From Marinagarivorans sp. UBA5868 (GTDB taxonomy: Bacteria > Pseudomonadota > Gammaproteobacteria > Pseudomonadales > Cellvibrionaceae): DNA of 11,213 bases. The notes under the pieces are model-generated. The model saw only the letters and a list, made by a program, of their open reading frames with translations, was not told the DNA's origin and made no database searches. Of the stretch, positions 1 to 7,056 are shown one piece after another; the stretch's first letter is position 1, and each line of letters opens with the position of its first letter. The translations under genes were made by a program, and so were the position numbers. Location of the stretch: NCBI GenBank assembly GCA_002432095.1, contig DJFQ01000108.1, forward strand, positions 1 through 11,213. Reading direction: 5' to 3'.

Positions 1-233
1 CCTTTCGGCAGGGAGACATGATAATCGTCGATTCCAGCGCCGTACTCGCGCACCAGAATCACTCGCTGATCATCCAACATGGGCACGATGATCACCGCCG
101 GCACGCCCCCACCCAACAGACGCTCAAAGGTGCGCTCCTCGCCATTACTGAAGCGCAAATCCAGGGACTCCACCCGGAAAAGGCGGCTCTGGCAGGCCGG
201 CGTGCGCTTTAATATCTCAGGTTTTGTAGGCAT
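1..233 (-). CDS. nudE: ADP compounds hydrolase NudE, 5' part (cut by left edge)
   Basis: This is a Nudix hydrolase of the NudE type, which splits ADP-linked compounds such as ADP-ribose, NADH and Ap3A into AMP plus a second phosphate product. The reverse strand reads from an ATG at 233 with no stop to base 1. It gives 77 codons plus two bases of a glycine codon. The text resembles the E. coli NudE N-terminus from memory: CQSRLFRVESLDLRFSNG, then a VIIVPMLDD stretch, then VREYGAGIDDYHVSLPKG. The last, incomplete glycine is the position where the Nudix box (Gx5Ex7REUxEExGU) should begin, so the catalytic box itself lies outside the window and cannot be checked. Its start is 37 bp from the divergent yrfG. 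No strong ribosome binding site is seen. Identity is quite sure; the full length is unknown. Confidence 0.85.
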   Translation of the reverse strand, partial: MPTKPEILKRTPACQSRLFRVESLDLRFSNGEERTFERLLGGGVPAVIIVPMLDDQRVILVREYGAGIDDYHVSLPK

Positions 234-270
234 ACTGACCACCGGTTTTTTCTTCTGTTTAGCTTCGCCC
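234..270. promoter_or_regulatory. 37-bp divergent nudE/yrfG intergenic gap
   Basis: The two divergent start codons are only 37 bp apart. The gap carries a pyrimidine-rich tract (GGTTTTTTCTTCTGTTT) and no recognisable paired -35/-10 elements or Shine-Dalgarno for either gene. At least one promoter must therefore reach into the opposite coding region. Confidence 0.5.
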
Positions 271-960
271 ATGATTGACTGGAACGCAGTGGACACCGTT
301 TTGCTGGACATGGACGGCACCCTGCTGGACCTGCATTTCGACAACTATTTCTGGTTGACACACCTGCCGCAGCGCTATGCGGAATTCCATGGTTTGGATC
401 CTTTGTACGCGCAGAGCGAACTGGGTCGACTGATCGCATCTTACGAAGGCACCCTGCAATGGTATTGCCTGGATCACTGGTCGGACTTGGTGCGCATGGA
501 TATTCCCGCGTTGAAGCGTGAGATTCAACATAAAATTCAGATTCGCCCCCACGCCGAGACGTTTTTGCGCTTTCTCCGCCAGGCGCAAAAAAAAGTAATT
601 CTCGCCACCAATGCCCACCGCAAGGGGCTGGCGTTGAAGCTGGAGGTTACCCGCATTGATCGCTGGCTCGATCTCGTCATTTCCTCCCACGATTACCAAC
701 AGCCGAAAGAGGCCGATGCGTTTTGGCAACGTTTGGCGAAAGCAGAAAATATTGATCCGGCGCGTACGCTATTTGTCGACGACAACCTCTCGGTGCTGCG
801 CGCTGCGCGGAGTTTTGGTTTGCAATATTTGGTGTGCATCAATCAACCGGATTCGCAAAAACCACCGCGCGCCTCCGGCGAATTTATCGATATCGTGGAT
901 TTCGATGAAATCATGCCCGCGGGCTTTACTGTCCAAGATCTGCGGCCCGCAATTCCATGA
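271..960 (+). CDS. yrfG: HAD-family GMP/IMP nucleotidase YrfG
   Basis: This is a haloacid-dehalogenase-superfamily phosphatase of 229 aa, close to E. coli YrfG (about 222 aa), a cytosolic nucleotidase acting on purine 5'-monophosphates. All four HAD motifs are visible: DMDGT at residues 13-17 (nucleophile D13, acid/base D15), LATNAH around T113, K146 in QPKEAD, and FVDDN with D170/D171 binding Mg2+. The cap-region text FDNYFW and LQWYCLDHWSD is characteristic of the YrfG group. The frame is open upstream to 79, but that extension overlaps nudE and lacks similarity, and DTVLLDMDGT sits at the family-typical distance from the ATG at 271. No good Shine-Dalgarno precedes this ATG. The stop overlaps the hslR start (ATGA at 957-960), so the two are probably co-translated. 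E. coli has yrfF/igaA just upstream; it is absent here. Confidence 0.9.
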   Translation: MIDWNAVDTVLLDMDGTLLDLHFDNYFWLTHLPQRYAEFHGLDPLYAQSELGRLIASYEGTLQWYCLDHWSDLVRMDIPALKREIQHKIQIRPHAETFLRFLRQAQKKVILATNAHRKGLALKLEVTRIDRWLDLVISSHDYQQPKEADAFWQRLAKAENIDPARTLFVDDNLSVLRAARSFGLQYLVCINQPDSQKPPRASGEFIDIVDFDEIMPAGFTVQDLRPAIP

Positions 961-1361
961 CCGAAAATACTGTTTCTCTCAATAAAGTCCGCATCGACAA
1001 ATGGCTCTGGGCTGCGCGCTTTTTTAAAACCCGCAGCCTAGCCAAACAAGCTATCGAAGGCGGCAAAGTACATGTGGACGGGCAGCGGGTGAAAGCCAGC
1101 AAAGACTTAACCATCGGCTTGGTGTTGCAGATCCGCCAGGGTTACGACGAACGCGAAGTGGTGGTGACCGCGCTATCCGAGCAGCGCCGCGGTGCCCCCG
1201 AGGCCGCTCTGTTATATCAGGAGACTCCCGCCAGCCTGGAGCGTCGCGAGCTGAGCGCCCAGCAACGCAAACTGGCCGGTGCGCTGGAACCGCTGAGCGA
1301 TGGTCGGCCGACAAAAAAACAACGACGCCAGATCCACCAGTTCAAACAGTCCTGGGATTAA
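957..1361 (+). CDS. hslR: Heat shock protein 15 (S4-domain ribosome-rescue factor)
   Basis: HslR/Hsp15 binds free 50S subunits carrying a nascent peptidyl-tRNA and helps recycle them after heat stress. The product is 134 aa (E. coli 133). It opens with an S4 RNA-binding domain: RIDKWLWAARFFKTRSLA at residues 12-29 and then EGGKVHVDGQRVKASK, the classical S4 pattern. Downstream comes the Hsp15-specific EQRRGAPEAALLYQET segment and a very basic tail (GRPTKKQRRQIHQFK). The start ATG overlaps the yrfG stop by four bases, which argues for translational coupling in place of its own ribosome binding site. A 107-base gap separates it from hslO. The yrfG-hslR-hslO order matches E. coli. No sigma-32 promoter could be recognised, although the gene is heat-inducible in E. 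coli. Confidence 0.95.
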   Translation: MTENTVSLNKVRIDKWLWAARFFKTRSLAKQAIEGGKVHVDGQRVKASKDLTIGLVLQIRQGYDEREVVVTALSEQRRGAPEAALLYQETPASLERRELSAQQRKLAGALEPLSDGRPTKKQRRQIHQFKQSWD

Positions 1362-1434
1362 CGACGACGCCATTTCGCCACCCACGAATCCATTTACATC
1401 CCACAACCTGATTACACTTAAAAAACCATTCAAC

Positions 1435-1448
1435 AGGCTGATCAGCCT
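1435..1448. repeat. 14-bp perfect palindrome upstream of hslO
   Basis: AGGCTGATCAGCCT is a perfect inverted repeat in the 107-base hslR-hslO gap, ending 20 bases before the hslO start and 9 bases before its Shine-Dalgarno. It could be a protein binding site or a coincidence. In RNA it can only form a hairpin with a very tight loop, so a terminator is unlikely, and no T-run follows. The rest of the gap (1362-1434) holds nothing I can name. Confidence 0.35.
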
Positions 1449-1468
1449 CTTGGCACTAGGATTTAGGC

Positions 1469-2350
1469 ATGAACCCATCCAACCCGGATCAAATTCACCG
1501 TTTTGTTTTCGACGACTGCGATATCCGCGGTGAGATCGTCACCCTCGACGCGACATTACAAGACGCCACTGCTCACCAGCATCTGCCGATAGAAGCCCAG
1601 GCTTTGCTGGGGGAGTTTTTCACCGCCGTCAGTCTGATGATCGAGATCCTGAAGTTCTCCGGCACCCTGACATTGCAGGCTCGCGGCGCCGGCACGGTGC
1701 CACTGGTTATGGTGGAGGCGACCGATGCGCGCACCCTGCGCGGCATCATTAAATTCGCCGACGGACCCATGCCGACACTGAAAGGGCTGACGTTGCCGCA
1801 ACTGATTGGTAACGGTGTGTTGACGCTTACTCTCGACCCCACTCAAGGCCAGCGTTATCAAGGCATAGTCGCATTGGAAGGCGACACTCTCGCCGATTGC
1901 CTGACAGCGTATTTCGCCCGCTCCGAGCAATTGCCCACCCGTCTGTGGATACATTCCGATGGCCGTCGGGCCGGTGGGCTGTTGCTCCAGGCTATGCCGC
2001 CTTCCAATGGTCGCGCTCCGCGCGCGGATGCCTGGGAGACTGCCGAACATCTGGCGGGAACGGTGACCGCGGAGGAACTATTCGAGCTGGATCACGCCAC
2101 CGTGCTGGTGCGTTTGTTTAATGAGTTTGATGTGCGTCTATTTCCGCCGCAAGAAGTCGGGTTTAAATGTCAGTGCTCACGCGAGCGCAGCCTGCGGGCG
2201 CTGACCGCACTTGGCCGCAGCGACGCCTACGCGCTGCTCAATGAGCGCGACATCATCGACATCAACTGCGAGTTCTGCGGTGCCGAGTACCGGTTCGGCC
2301 AGCAGGACCTGGACGATCTGTTCCCGCCGGAAGAACAGCGCCTGCACTGA
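1469..2350 (+). CDS. hslO: Hsp33 redox-regulated holdase chaperone
   Basis: Hsp33 is a cytosolic chaperone that is inactive when reduced and zinc-bound. Under combined oxidative and unfolding stress it becomes a holdase. Length is 293 aa (E. coli 292). The N-terminal substrate-binding region is recognisable ([19 protein letters not shown], and later [19 protein letters not shown]). The C-terminal redox switch is complete: CQC at residues 234-236, thirty residues, then CEFC at 267-270, i.e. CxC-x30-CxxC with C234, C236, C267 and C270 as zinc ligands. The start is supported by AGGA at 1458-1461, seven bases before the ATG. An extra Cys in FDDCDIRG near the N-terminus is not part of the switch. 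A 40-base gap to pckA suggests possible co-transcription. Confidence 0.96.
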   Translation: MNPSNPDQIHRFVFDDCDIRGEIVTLDATLQDATAHQHLPIEAQALLGEFFTAVSLMIEILKFSGTLTLQARGAGTVPLVMVEATDARTLRGIIKFADGPMPTLKGLTLPQLIGNGVLTLTLDPTQGQRYQGIVALEGDTLADCLTAYFARSEQLPTRLWIHSDGRRAGGLLLQAMPPSNGRAPRADAWETAEHLAGTVTAEELFELDHATVLVRLFNEFDVRLFPPQEVGFKCQCSRERSLRALTALGRSDAYALLNERDIIDINCEFCGAEYRFGQQDLDDLFPPEEQRLH

Positions 2351-2376
2351 ACGCGCAGTCATTTGCCACTGGGACC

Positions 2377-2381
2377 AGGAG
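2377..2381 (+). promoter_or_regulatory. Ribosome binding site fixing the pckA start
   Basis: AGGAG lies nine bases before the ATG at 2391. A GTG in the same frame at 2385 would leave only three bases, and the frame open upstream runs through hslO. ATG 2391 is therefore preferred. Confidence 0.65.
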
Positions 2382-2390
2382 CATGTGCAT

Positions 2391-3950
2391 ATGAACCCTG
2401 AGACTTCGTCGCCGTTGACCTATACCAATCTCGCACCCGCAGTCCTTATCGAACACGCGCTGCGCAACGGCGAGGGCTATCTCTCCGCCACCGGCGCACT
2501 ATGTACGGCAACCGGTGCACGCACCGGGCGCTCCACCCTGGACCGTTTTATTGTCGAAGAAAGCTCTACCCACGACGCCATTGACTGGGGCAAGGTCAAC
2601 CTCCCTTTCAGCGCTGACCATTTTGATGCCTTGTGGCGCCGGGTCGAAGACCACCTGCTTCATCATGATCACTATGTGAACCACCTGGAAGTGGGCGATC
2701 ACCCGGATCATTACATCCCGGTAAAAGTGATTACCGAAACTGCGTGGCACAGCCTGTTCGCTCGCAGTATTTTTGTCTCTCCCAGCGAGTTCAACAGCAA
2801 GCGCAAAGAACCCTGGAAGGTATTACACGCGGCGAATTTCGTTTGCGATCCGGCGCGGGATAGAACTCACTCCGATGCTGCAGTCATCATTCATTTCGCT
2901 CAGCGCAAAATCCTGCTGGCGGGAATGCGCTATGCCGGGGAGCTGAAGAAATCACTCTTTTCAGTGCAGAATTTTCTCCTGCCGGAAAAAGACGTGCTGC
3001 CGATGCACTGCGCGGCAAACGTCGGCACCGAGGGTGATGTGACATTATTTTTTGGCCTGTCCGGCACGGGCAAAACCACCCTGTCCGCCGACCCCCACCG
3101 GTTCTTGCTCGGCGATGACGAGCACGGTTGGGGCAAAGATACCGTGTTCAATATGGAGGGCGGTTGTTATGCCAAGACAATAGACCTGTCCGCCAAATAC
3201 GAGCCGGTGATCTGGCAGGCCATTCGCTTTGGCGCCATTTTGGAGAACGTGATACACGATCCGATCACCCGGCTGGCGGACTATCACGATCACAGTTTGA
3301 GCGAGAACGGACGCTGTTGTTATCCGCTGGCGCATGTGGAGAAACGCATCACCCCCGCCCGCGCCGGAGAACCCAACACGTTGATTTTTCTCACCTGTGA
3401 TGTACTCGGTGTGTTGCCGCCCGTGGCGCGCTTAAGCCCGCAGGCAGCGGCTTACCATTTTCTTTCCGGCTATACCGCTCGGGTGGGTTCTACGGAAGTT
3501 GGCGCGGCCAAAGGCGTCACGCCGGTGTTTTCCGCCTGCTTCGGCGCTCCTTTTATGCCTCGCCACCCACGGGAATACGCGCGTCTATTAATGAAACGAG
3601 TGGCGGAATTCGGCAGCCAGGTTTATCTCATCAACACCGGATGGAGCGGCGGCAGCGGTGGTGCCGGCGGCCGTGGCAAACGCTTCGCCATTGATGTCAC
3701 CCGCGGCATTATTACGGCGGTTCAACAAGGTTTATTGCAGCATGCCGCATTCGACAATCTGGAAATTCTCAACCTGGATATCCCGCAGAACATTCCCGGC
3801 ATCGACCCCCACATTCTCAATCCCCGTAATACCTGGGTAGATAAAGCGGCTTATGACGAGCAGGCCCGCCAACTGGCAAACCTGTTCACTAAAAATATGG
3901 CGCAATATCAAGTTAGTGACGACATCCTCCAGGCCGGACCCCGGATTTAA
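2391..3950 (+). CDS. pckA: Phosphoenolpyruvate carboxykinase (ATP)
   Basis: PckA catalyses oxaloacetate + ATP to PEP + ADP + CO2, the first committed step of gluconeogenesis from TCA intermediates. The product is 519 aa (E. coli 540). The ATP-type signature set is present: RTGRS (R47), Y181 and K186/K187 in YAGELKKS, H206 in MHCAAN, the kinase-1 P-loop [11 protein letters not shown] at 222-232 with K228, the metal site GDDEHGW at 241-247 with D243, EGGCYAKTI at 256-264, and ENGRCCYP with R308. Mapping onto E. coli catalytic residues (Y207, K212, K213, H232, K254, D269) gives a constant offset of 26, so the core has no indels. The adenine-side loop after NTGW is lengthened and glycine-rich ([13 protein letters not shown]). 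Its position directly after hslO and the terminator at 3971-3994 suggest it ends a transcript. No separate promoter was recognised. Confidence 0.97.
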   Translation: MNPETSSPLTYTNLAPAVLIEHALRNGEGYLSATGALCTATGARTGRSTLDRFIVEESSTHDAIDWGKVNLPFSADHFDALWRRVEDHLLHHDHYVNHLEVGDHPDHYIPVKVITETAWHSLFARSIFVSPSEFNSKRKEPWKVLHAANFVCDPARDRTHSDAAVIIHFAQRKILLAGMRYAGELKKSLFSVQNFLLPEKDVLPMHCAANVGTEGDVTLFFGLSGTGKTTLSADPHRFLLGDDEHGWGKDTVFNMEGGCYAKTIDLSAKYEPVIWQAIRFGAILENVIHDPITRLADYHDHSLSENGRCCYPLAHVEKRITPARAGEPNTLIFLTCDVLGVLPPVARLSPQAAAYHFLSGYTARVGSTEVGAAKGVTPVFSACFGAPFMPRHPREYARLLMKRVAEFGSQVYLINTGWSGGSGGAGGRGKRFAIDVTRGIITAVQQGLLQHAAFDNLEILNLDIPQNIPGIDPHILNPRNTWVDKAAYDEQARQLANLFTKNMAQYQVSDDILQAGPRI

Positions 3951-3970
3951 TCAACAAGCTTTTACCACCG

Positions 3971-3994
3971 AAGCCGCCAGCTTGGCGGCTTTTT
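3971..3994 (+). terminator. Rho-independent terminator of pckA
   Basis: A perfect 8-bp stem (AAGCCGCC / GGCGGCTT) with loop AGCTT is followed immediately by a T-run (3990-3994). It lies 20 bases after the pckA stop. This is a canonical intrinsic terminator on the plus strand. Confidence 0.9.
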
Positions 3995-4023
3995 GCGTTT
4001 CGCTGCGCGGCATCTATCCTTAA

Positions 4024-4042
4024 TGGGATAAGAATAATCCCA
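4024..4042. promoter_or_regulatory. Inverted repeat upstream of the c-di-GMP gene
   Basis: TGGGAT (4024-4029) and ATCCCA (4037-4042) form a 6-bp inverted repeat around an AT-rich 7-base centre that contains an AATAAT-like block. It ends 13 bases before the ATG at 4056. It is placed where an operator or a promoter -10 region could sit, but I see no convincing -35 element. Chance is possible. Confidence 0.3.
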
Positions 4043-4055
4043 ATGGCAGAATTCT

Positions 4056-6239
4056 ATGGAATTGCGCCCCGCAAATAACGGCAGCATTCGTCTCCTGCAA
4101 AATCCTCTTACCGCCGCCGTTGTCAGTTTTCTGATCGTGGTGTCGCTGCTCGCTCTTCTTATGCAGCACCTTGCGAATCTCGCCGAACGGGAAACACAAC
4201 TGGAAGCCCATTATTGGGCCAGCGCCTTTGCCACCAAACTGCGCGGTCAATTGGAAGCGAATTTAGCGGTCGGCTACGGTTTGGAGGCGCAAATCTCTGT
4301 GTTGGGCACACTGGATCAACCCAGCCTTGACCGCGTGGCAGCGCGCTTGCTGCAAAAACCTTTGAATATCCGCCACATTGCCGTAGCGCCCGATTTGGTG
4401 GTCAGCGCGCTCTATCCACTGGCGGGCAATGAGGGAGCGCTGGGATTGGATTATCGGCGTCACCCCGGACAGCGCGACGCAGTGCTGCAGGCGATGCAAA
4501 ATCATCAAGTAGTACTCGCAGGGCCGCTGCCCTTAGTTCAGGGGGGCGGAGAGCATTTGATCGCACGCTTCCCCGTGCGCTCCGCTAATGGCGCAGATTG
4601 GGGACTGATTTCCCTGGTGATCACGGTGCCCGAACTGCTGCGTGACGCCGGCCTGCATGATATGGAGCTGCGCTATCAGCTCGCCTTGCGCAACTCCGCC
4701 GCCAGCGCACCATTTATTGGTGATCCATCATTGTTTGCTTCCAGCAAGCATCCACACTCCATCCCCATTCCCGGCGGCGAGTGGCAATTAGCGGTTAAAC
4801 CCAAAGAGGAAGAGCATTGGCAGCATTTTTTGTATTGGAGCATCTGTGTGTTCACCAGCTTGCTGGCGGCCGTAGCGGTGTTCTACCTGCGGCGGTATCA
4901 CCATCAGCGTGAGCAACATCTGCGAGAGCTGGAGCAAATCACCGCTATTGATCCCCTTACCCAACTCACCAGCCGTTATCAATTTAATGAACACTTAAAC
5001 CAGCTGATCGAAGAGTGTCAGCGCACCGAGCAAGGTTTTACAGTGTTATTTATCGATCTGGATCACTTCAAGGAAATCAATGACAGCCTCGGTCATTCGA
5101 TTGGTGACGAATTGCTGGTACAAGTGGCGCGCACGCTGAAAAATTGTGTGCGCAGTTACGATTTACTGTGCCGGTTCGGCGGCGACGAATTTATTGCGGT
5201 TTTAAAAAATGTTAACCGCACTCCGGAAATCGAAAATCGCGCTCGCATTATTACCTCCTGCGTGGCGGAAAGCCGCAATATCCACGGCGCCGCGGTGAAC
5301 ATTACCTGCAGCCTGGGCGTTGCGGTGTACCCCACCGACGGCAACGATGCCGCGTCACTCATCCAGCATGCCGATCTCGCCATGTACGAGAGCAAACGCA
5401 CCGGACGCAACTCTCTCTACTTCTTTAATATGTCCATGCGCAATGAGGCTGATCGATATGTCGAATTGAGTACAGCCATTAAATACGCGCTTGGCAATAA
5501 CGAATTCCAGGTCTACTACCAACCCATTTACAGTACGCAGGAGGAGCGTTTTACCCGCTGCGAGGCACTATGTCGCTGGCCGCAGTCCGACGGCAGCATG
5601 ATTTCACCAGCGGAATTTATTCCGGTGGCCGAGCAGAGTGGGCTTATTTGCGATTTGGGTAATTGGGTTGTTGAGCAGGCGATGAAATTTTGTCTGACGC
5701 TGCGGGATCATGGCATCGACATGAACGTTTCCATCAATCGGTCTCCCCAGGAATTCGCTTCGCGCCAACATACCCAACAGCTGATCGCCCTGCGCAACCG
5801 CCTGAATATTCCGTCACATCTGGTGACACTGGAAATTACCGAATCGTTGTTAATGGCAGACCATTGCACCAAATCGCAAAATTTCCTCGCGCTGCGGGAA
5901 CAGAATTTTCAATTTGCGATTGATGATTTCGGCACAGGCTACTCCGCCATTAATTATCTGCGGCAATATCCAGTGGAAAGTCTGAAAATCGATAAAAGCT
6001 TTATCGCCGAACTGGGTATTTCCCGCCAGGCGGACACATTGGTGAAAGTGATTATCCAAATGGCAAAAAGCCTGAATATTCGCGTGGTCGCGGAAGGTGT
6101 GGAAACCCAGAAGCAGGTTAATTTTCTCGCCGCCATCGGCTGCGATTATATGCAAGGCTACTTTTTTGCCCGCCCTATGCCGGCCGACCAGCTTCTGCAA
6201 TTTATTAAGGCGCAACCGGCTGCGTCCAATTCAATTTAG
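4056..6239 (+). CDS. Membrane CHASE-GGDEF-EAL c-di-GMP turnover protein
   Basis: This is a 727-aa inner-membrane sensor. One membrane helix (about residues 18-39) and a second (about 258-279) enclose a periplasmic CHASE-type domain, recognised by NIRHIAVAPDLVVSALYPLAG, GALGLDYRRHP and VLAGPLPLVQGG. A cytoplasmic diguanylate cyclase domain follows (about 293-453) with the active site GGDEF at 375-379. An inhibitory I-site RSYD lies at 366-369, exactly five residues upstream. The phosphodiesterase domain (about 470-720) keeps EALCR at 503-507, the N of NVSIN, E of EITES, DDFGTGYS from 623, KIDKSF, and EGVE. By motif, both synthesis and breakdown of c-di-GMP should be possible, so net activity is likely set by the unknown CHASE ligand. 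The ATG at 4056 lacks a strong ribosome binding site. The gene stands alone between two terminators. It is not assignable to a named gene. Confidence 0.93.
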   Translation: MELRPANNGSIRLLQNPLTAAVVSFLIVVSLLALLMQHLANLAERETQLEAHYWASAFATKLRGQLEANLAVGYGLEAQISVLGTLDQPSLDRVAARLLQKPLNIRHIAVAPDLVVSALYPLAGNEGALGLDYRRHPGQRDAVLQAMQNHQVVLAGPLPLVQGGGEHLIARFPVRSANGADWGLISLVITVPELLRDAGLHDMELRYQLALRNSAASAPFIGDPSLFASSKHPHSIPIPGGEWQLAVKPKEEEHWQHFLYWSICVFTSLLAAVAVFYLRRYHHQREQHLRELEQITAIDPLTQLTSRYQFNEHLNQLIEECQRTEQGFTVLFIDLDHFKEINDSLGHSIGDELLVQVARTLKNCVRSYDLLCRFGGDEFIAVLKNVNRTPEIENRARIITSCVAESRNIHGAAVNITCSLGVAVYPTDGNDAASLIQHADLAMYESKRTGRNSLYFFNMSMRNEADRYVELSTAIKYALGNNEFQVYYQPIYSTQEERFTRCEALCRWPQSDGSMISPAEFIPVAEQSGLICDLGNWVVEQAMKFCLTLRDHGIDMNVSINRSPQEFASRQHTQQLIALRNRLNIPSHLVTLEITESLLMADHCTKSQNFLALREQNFQFAIDDFGTGYSAINYLRQYPVESLKIDKSFIAELGISRQADTLVKVIIQMAKSLNIRVVAEGVETQKQVNFLAAIGCDYMQGYFFARPMPADQLLQFIKAQPAASNSI

Positions 6240-6263
6240 CGATTTTTTTGCCGAACAAAACCC

Positions 6264-6299
6264 AATAAAAAAGGGCGACCCTAGTCGCCCTTTTTTATT
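6264..6299. terminator. Bidirectional terminator between convergent genes
   Basis: A perfect inverted repeat with 16-base arms and loop CCTA has a GC core (GGGCGAC / GTCGCCC) flanked by A-runs on the left and T-runs on the right. It therefore reads as an intrinsic terminator on either strand. It serves the CHASE-GGDEF-EAL gene (stop at 6239) and the converging beta-barrel gene (stop at 6314). Confidence 0.92.
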
Positions 6300-6313
6300 G
6301 CCGCTAAATCTTA

Positions 6314-6919
6314 TTAAAAATTCAAACGCGCGCCTACCGCGAAGGTGGTCACATCGGAGCCGAGGCCCACATCAAAGGTTGCAGCTACGGCATCATTGAA
6401 CCAATAAGCCAGCAAGCCGTTGATGGCAGTATTGCCGTCAAATGTGGTGCTGTGCATCAATTCGACACCGCCTTCCAACTGCTGTGTCAAAAAGCCGCGC
6501 AAGCCAGCCGCCATAACGAGGCCAGAGTCGCTGTCAGCGTCACCTTCTGGCGAAATGCTTTCAAAACTTAGGCTGGCATACATTTCCATATTGTCTTCAA
6601 AGCGGGTGTGATAGCCGCCGCCTGCCTGCACGTTGGATGAACCACACCCATCATCACCGCTTACATCAGAAAATGACGCACGCGCATACCAGCCGTCCTG
6701 AATGTCCAGGCTGCCGTAAATGTTGGGGCCATCCTGGTCACAATCGTACTGATCCAGATCCTGAAACATATAGCGCAAGCCCACATGGGTGAAGCTAACG
6801 GCGGGCGCAAGCGTGTTGTTGTAGTTTGGCGCCCGGTTGTTTTGTGCCTGAGCCGCGCTGGTAGCGAATCCGGCGGCGAGCAGGGAACCCAGTAACAAAC
6901 AGCTTTTAACTGACTTCAT
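6314..6919 (-). CDS. Small outer-membrane beta-barrel protein (function unknown)
   Basis: This is a 201-aa exported protein that I do not recognise by name. A typical signal peptide (MKSVKSCLLLGSLLAAGFA...) ends at AQA, so cleavage after residue 25 is likely. The mature part alternates polar and hydrophobic residues in about eight probable strands (for example WYARASFSDV, MEMYASLSFES, GLVMAAGLRGFL, TTFAVGARLNF) and ends in Phe, the usual C-terminal signal for Bam-dependent outer-membrane insertion. Putative loops are acidic (DQYDCDQDGP, EGDADSDSG). Two mature cysteines, C60 and C92, both in acidic Gly/Asp-rich loops, could form a periplasmic or surface disulphide. A GGGGG ribosome binding site sits six bases before the ATG and lies inside a small hairpin. 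The gene is on the same strand as cheB but 137 bases beyond it. An eight-stranded OmpA/OmpW-like fold is the best guess. Confidence 0.75.
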   Translation of the reverse strand: MKSVKSCLLLGSLLAAGFATSAAQAQNNRAPNYNNTLAPAVSFTHVGLRYMFQDLDQYDCDQDGPNIYGSLDIQDGWYARASFSDVSGDDGCGSSNVQAGGGYHTRFEDNMEMYASLSFESISPEGDADSDSGLVMAAGLRGFLTQQLEGGVELMHSTTFDGNTAINGLLAYWFNDAVAATFDVGLGSDVTTFAVGARLNF

Positions 6920-6921
6920 AA

Positions 6922-6938
6922 ATAACCCCCAAGGTTAT
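6922..6938 (-). promoter_or_regulatory. Leader hairpin overlapping the beta-barrel gene's RBS
   Basis: On the minus strand, ATAACC-TTGGG-GGTTAT is a 6-bp stem with a 5-base loop ending two bases before the ATG. The GGGGG ribosome binding site (complement of 6926-6930) is split between the loop and the 3' stem arm. Folding could therefore limit ribosome access. The stem is short and AT-rich. Confidence 0.4.
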
Positions 6939-6973
6939 GCAGGTGAAAAAACGCGGCCATATTACCATCGAGC

Positions 6974-6998
6974 GCGCCACCGCAACACGCGGTGGCGC
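6974..6998 (-). terminator. GC-rich hairpin after cheB, possible end of the che transcript
   Basis: GCGCCACCGC / GCGGTGGCGC forms a perfect 10-bp stem with a 5-base loop, 58 bases past the cheB stop. No T-run follows on the minus strand and only a weak pyrimidine tract on the plus strand, so it is not a canonical intrinsic terminator. It may be a transcript-stabilising 3' stem or a rho-assisted stop. The remaining intergenic bases up to the beta-barrel gene must hold that gene's promoter if it is independently transcribed. I see only a TAATAT block near 6960 as a weak -10 candidate. Confidence 0.45.
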
Positions 6999-7056
6999 AC
7001 ACAGCTTCGTCTTTTATATGGTAGGAGATGGGGATAATGACTTTGGCTGGGTGCTG

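Noticed and set aside
79..270. N-terminal extension of YrfG by 64 residues
   Set aside because: It overlaps nudE on the other strand, has no similarity to the family, and YrfG motif I sits at its usual distance from the ATG at 271.
1362..1468. Sigma-32 heat-shock promoter before hslO
   Set aside because: I looked for CTTGAAA and CCCCATnT-like boxes at 13-17 base spacing and found no acceptable pair. Poor sigma-70-like matches (for example TTTACA at 1393) have no matching -10.
1556..2050. Open frame of 164 codons on the minus strand, antisense to hslO
   Set aside because: hslO is unambiguous here. The antisense product shows no motif, and it has no separate promoter or ribosome binding site that I can see.
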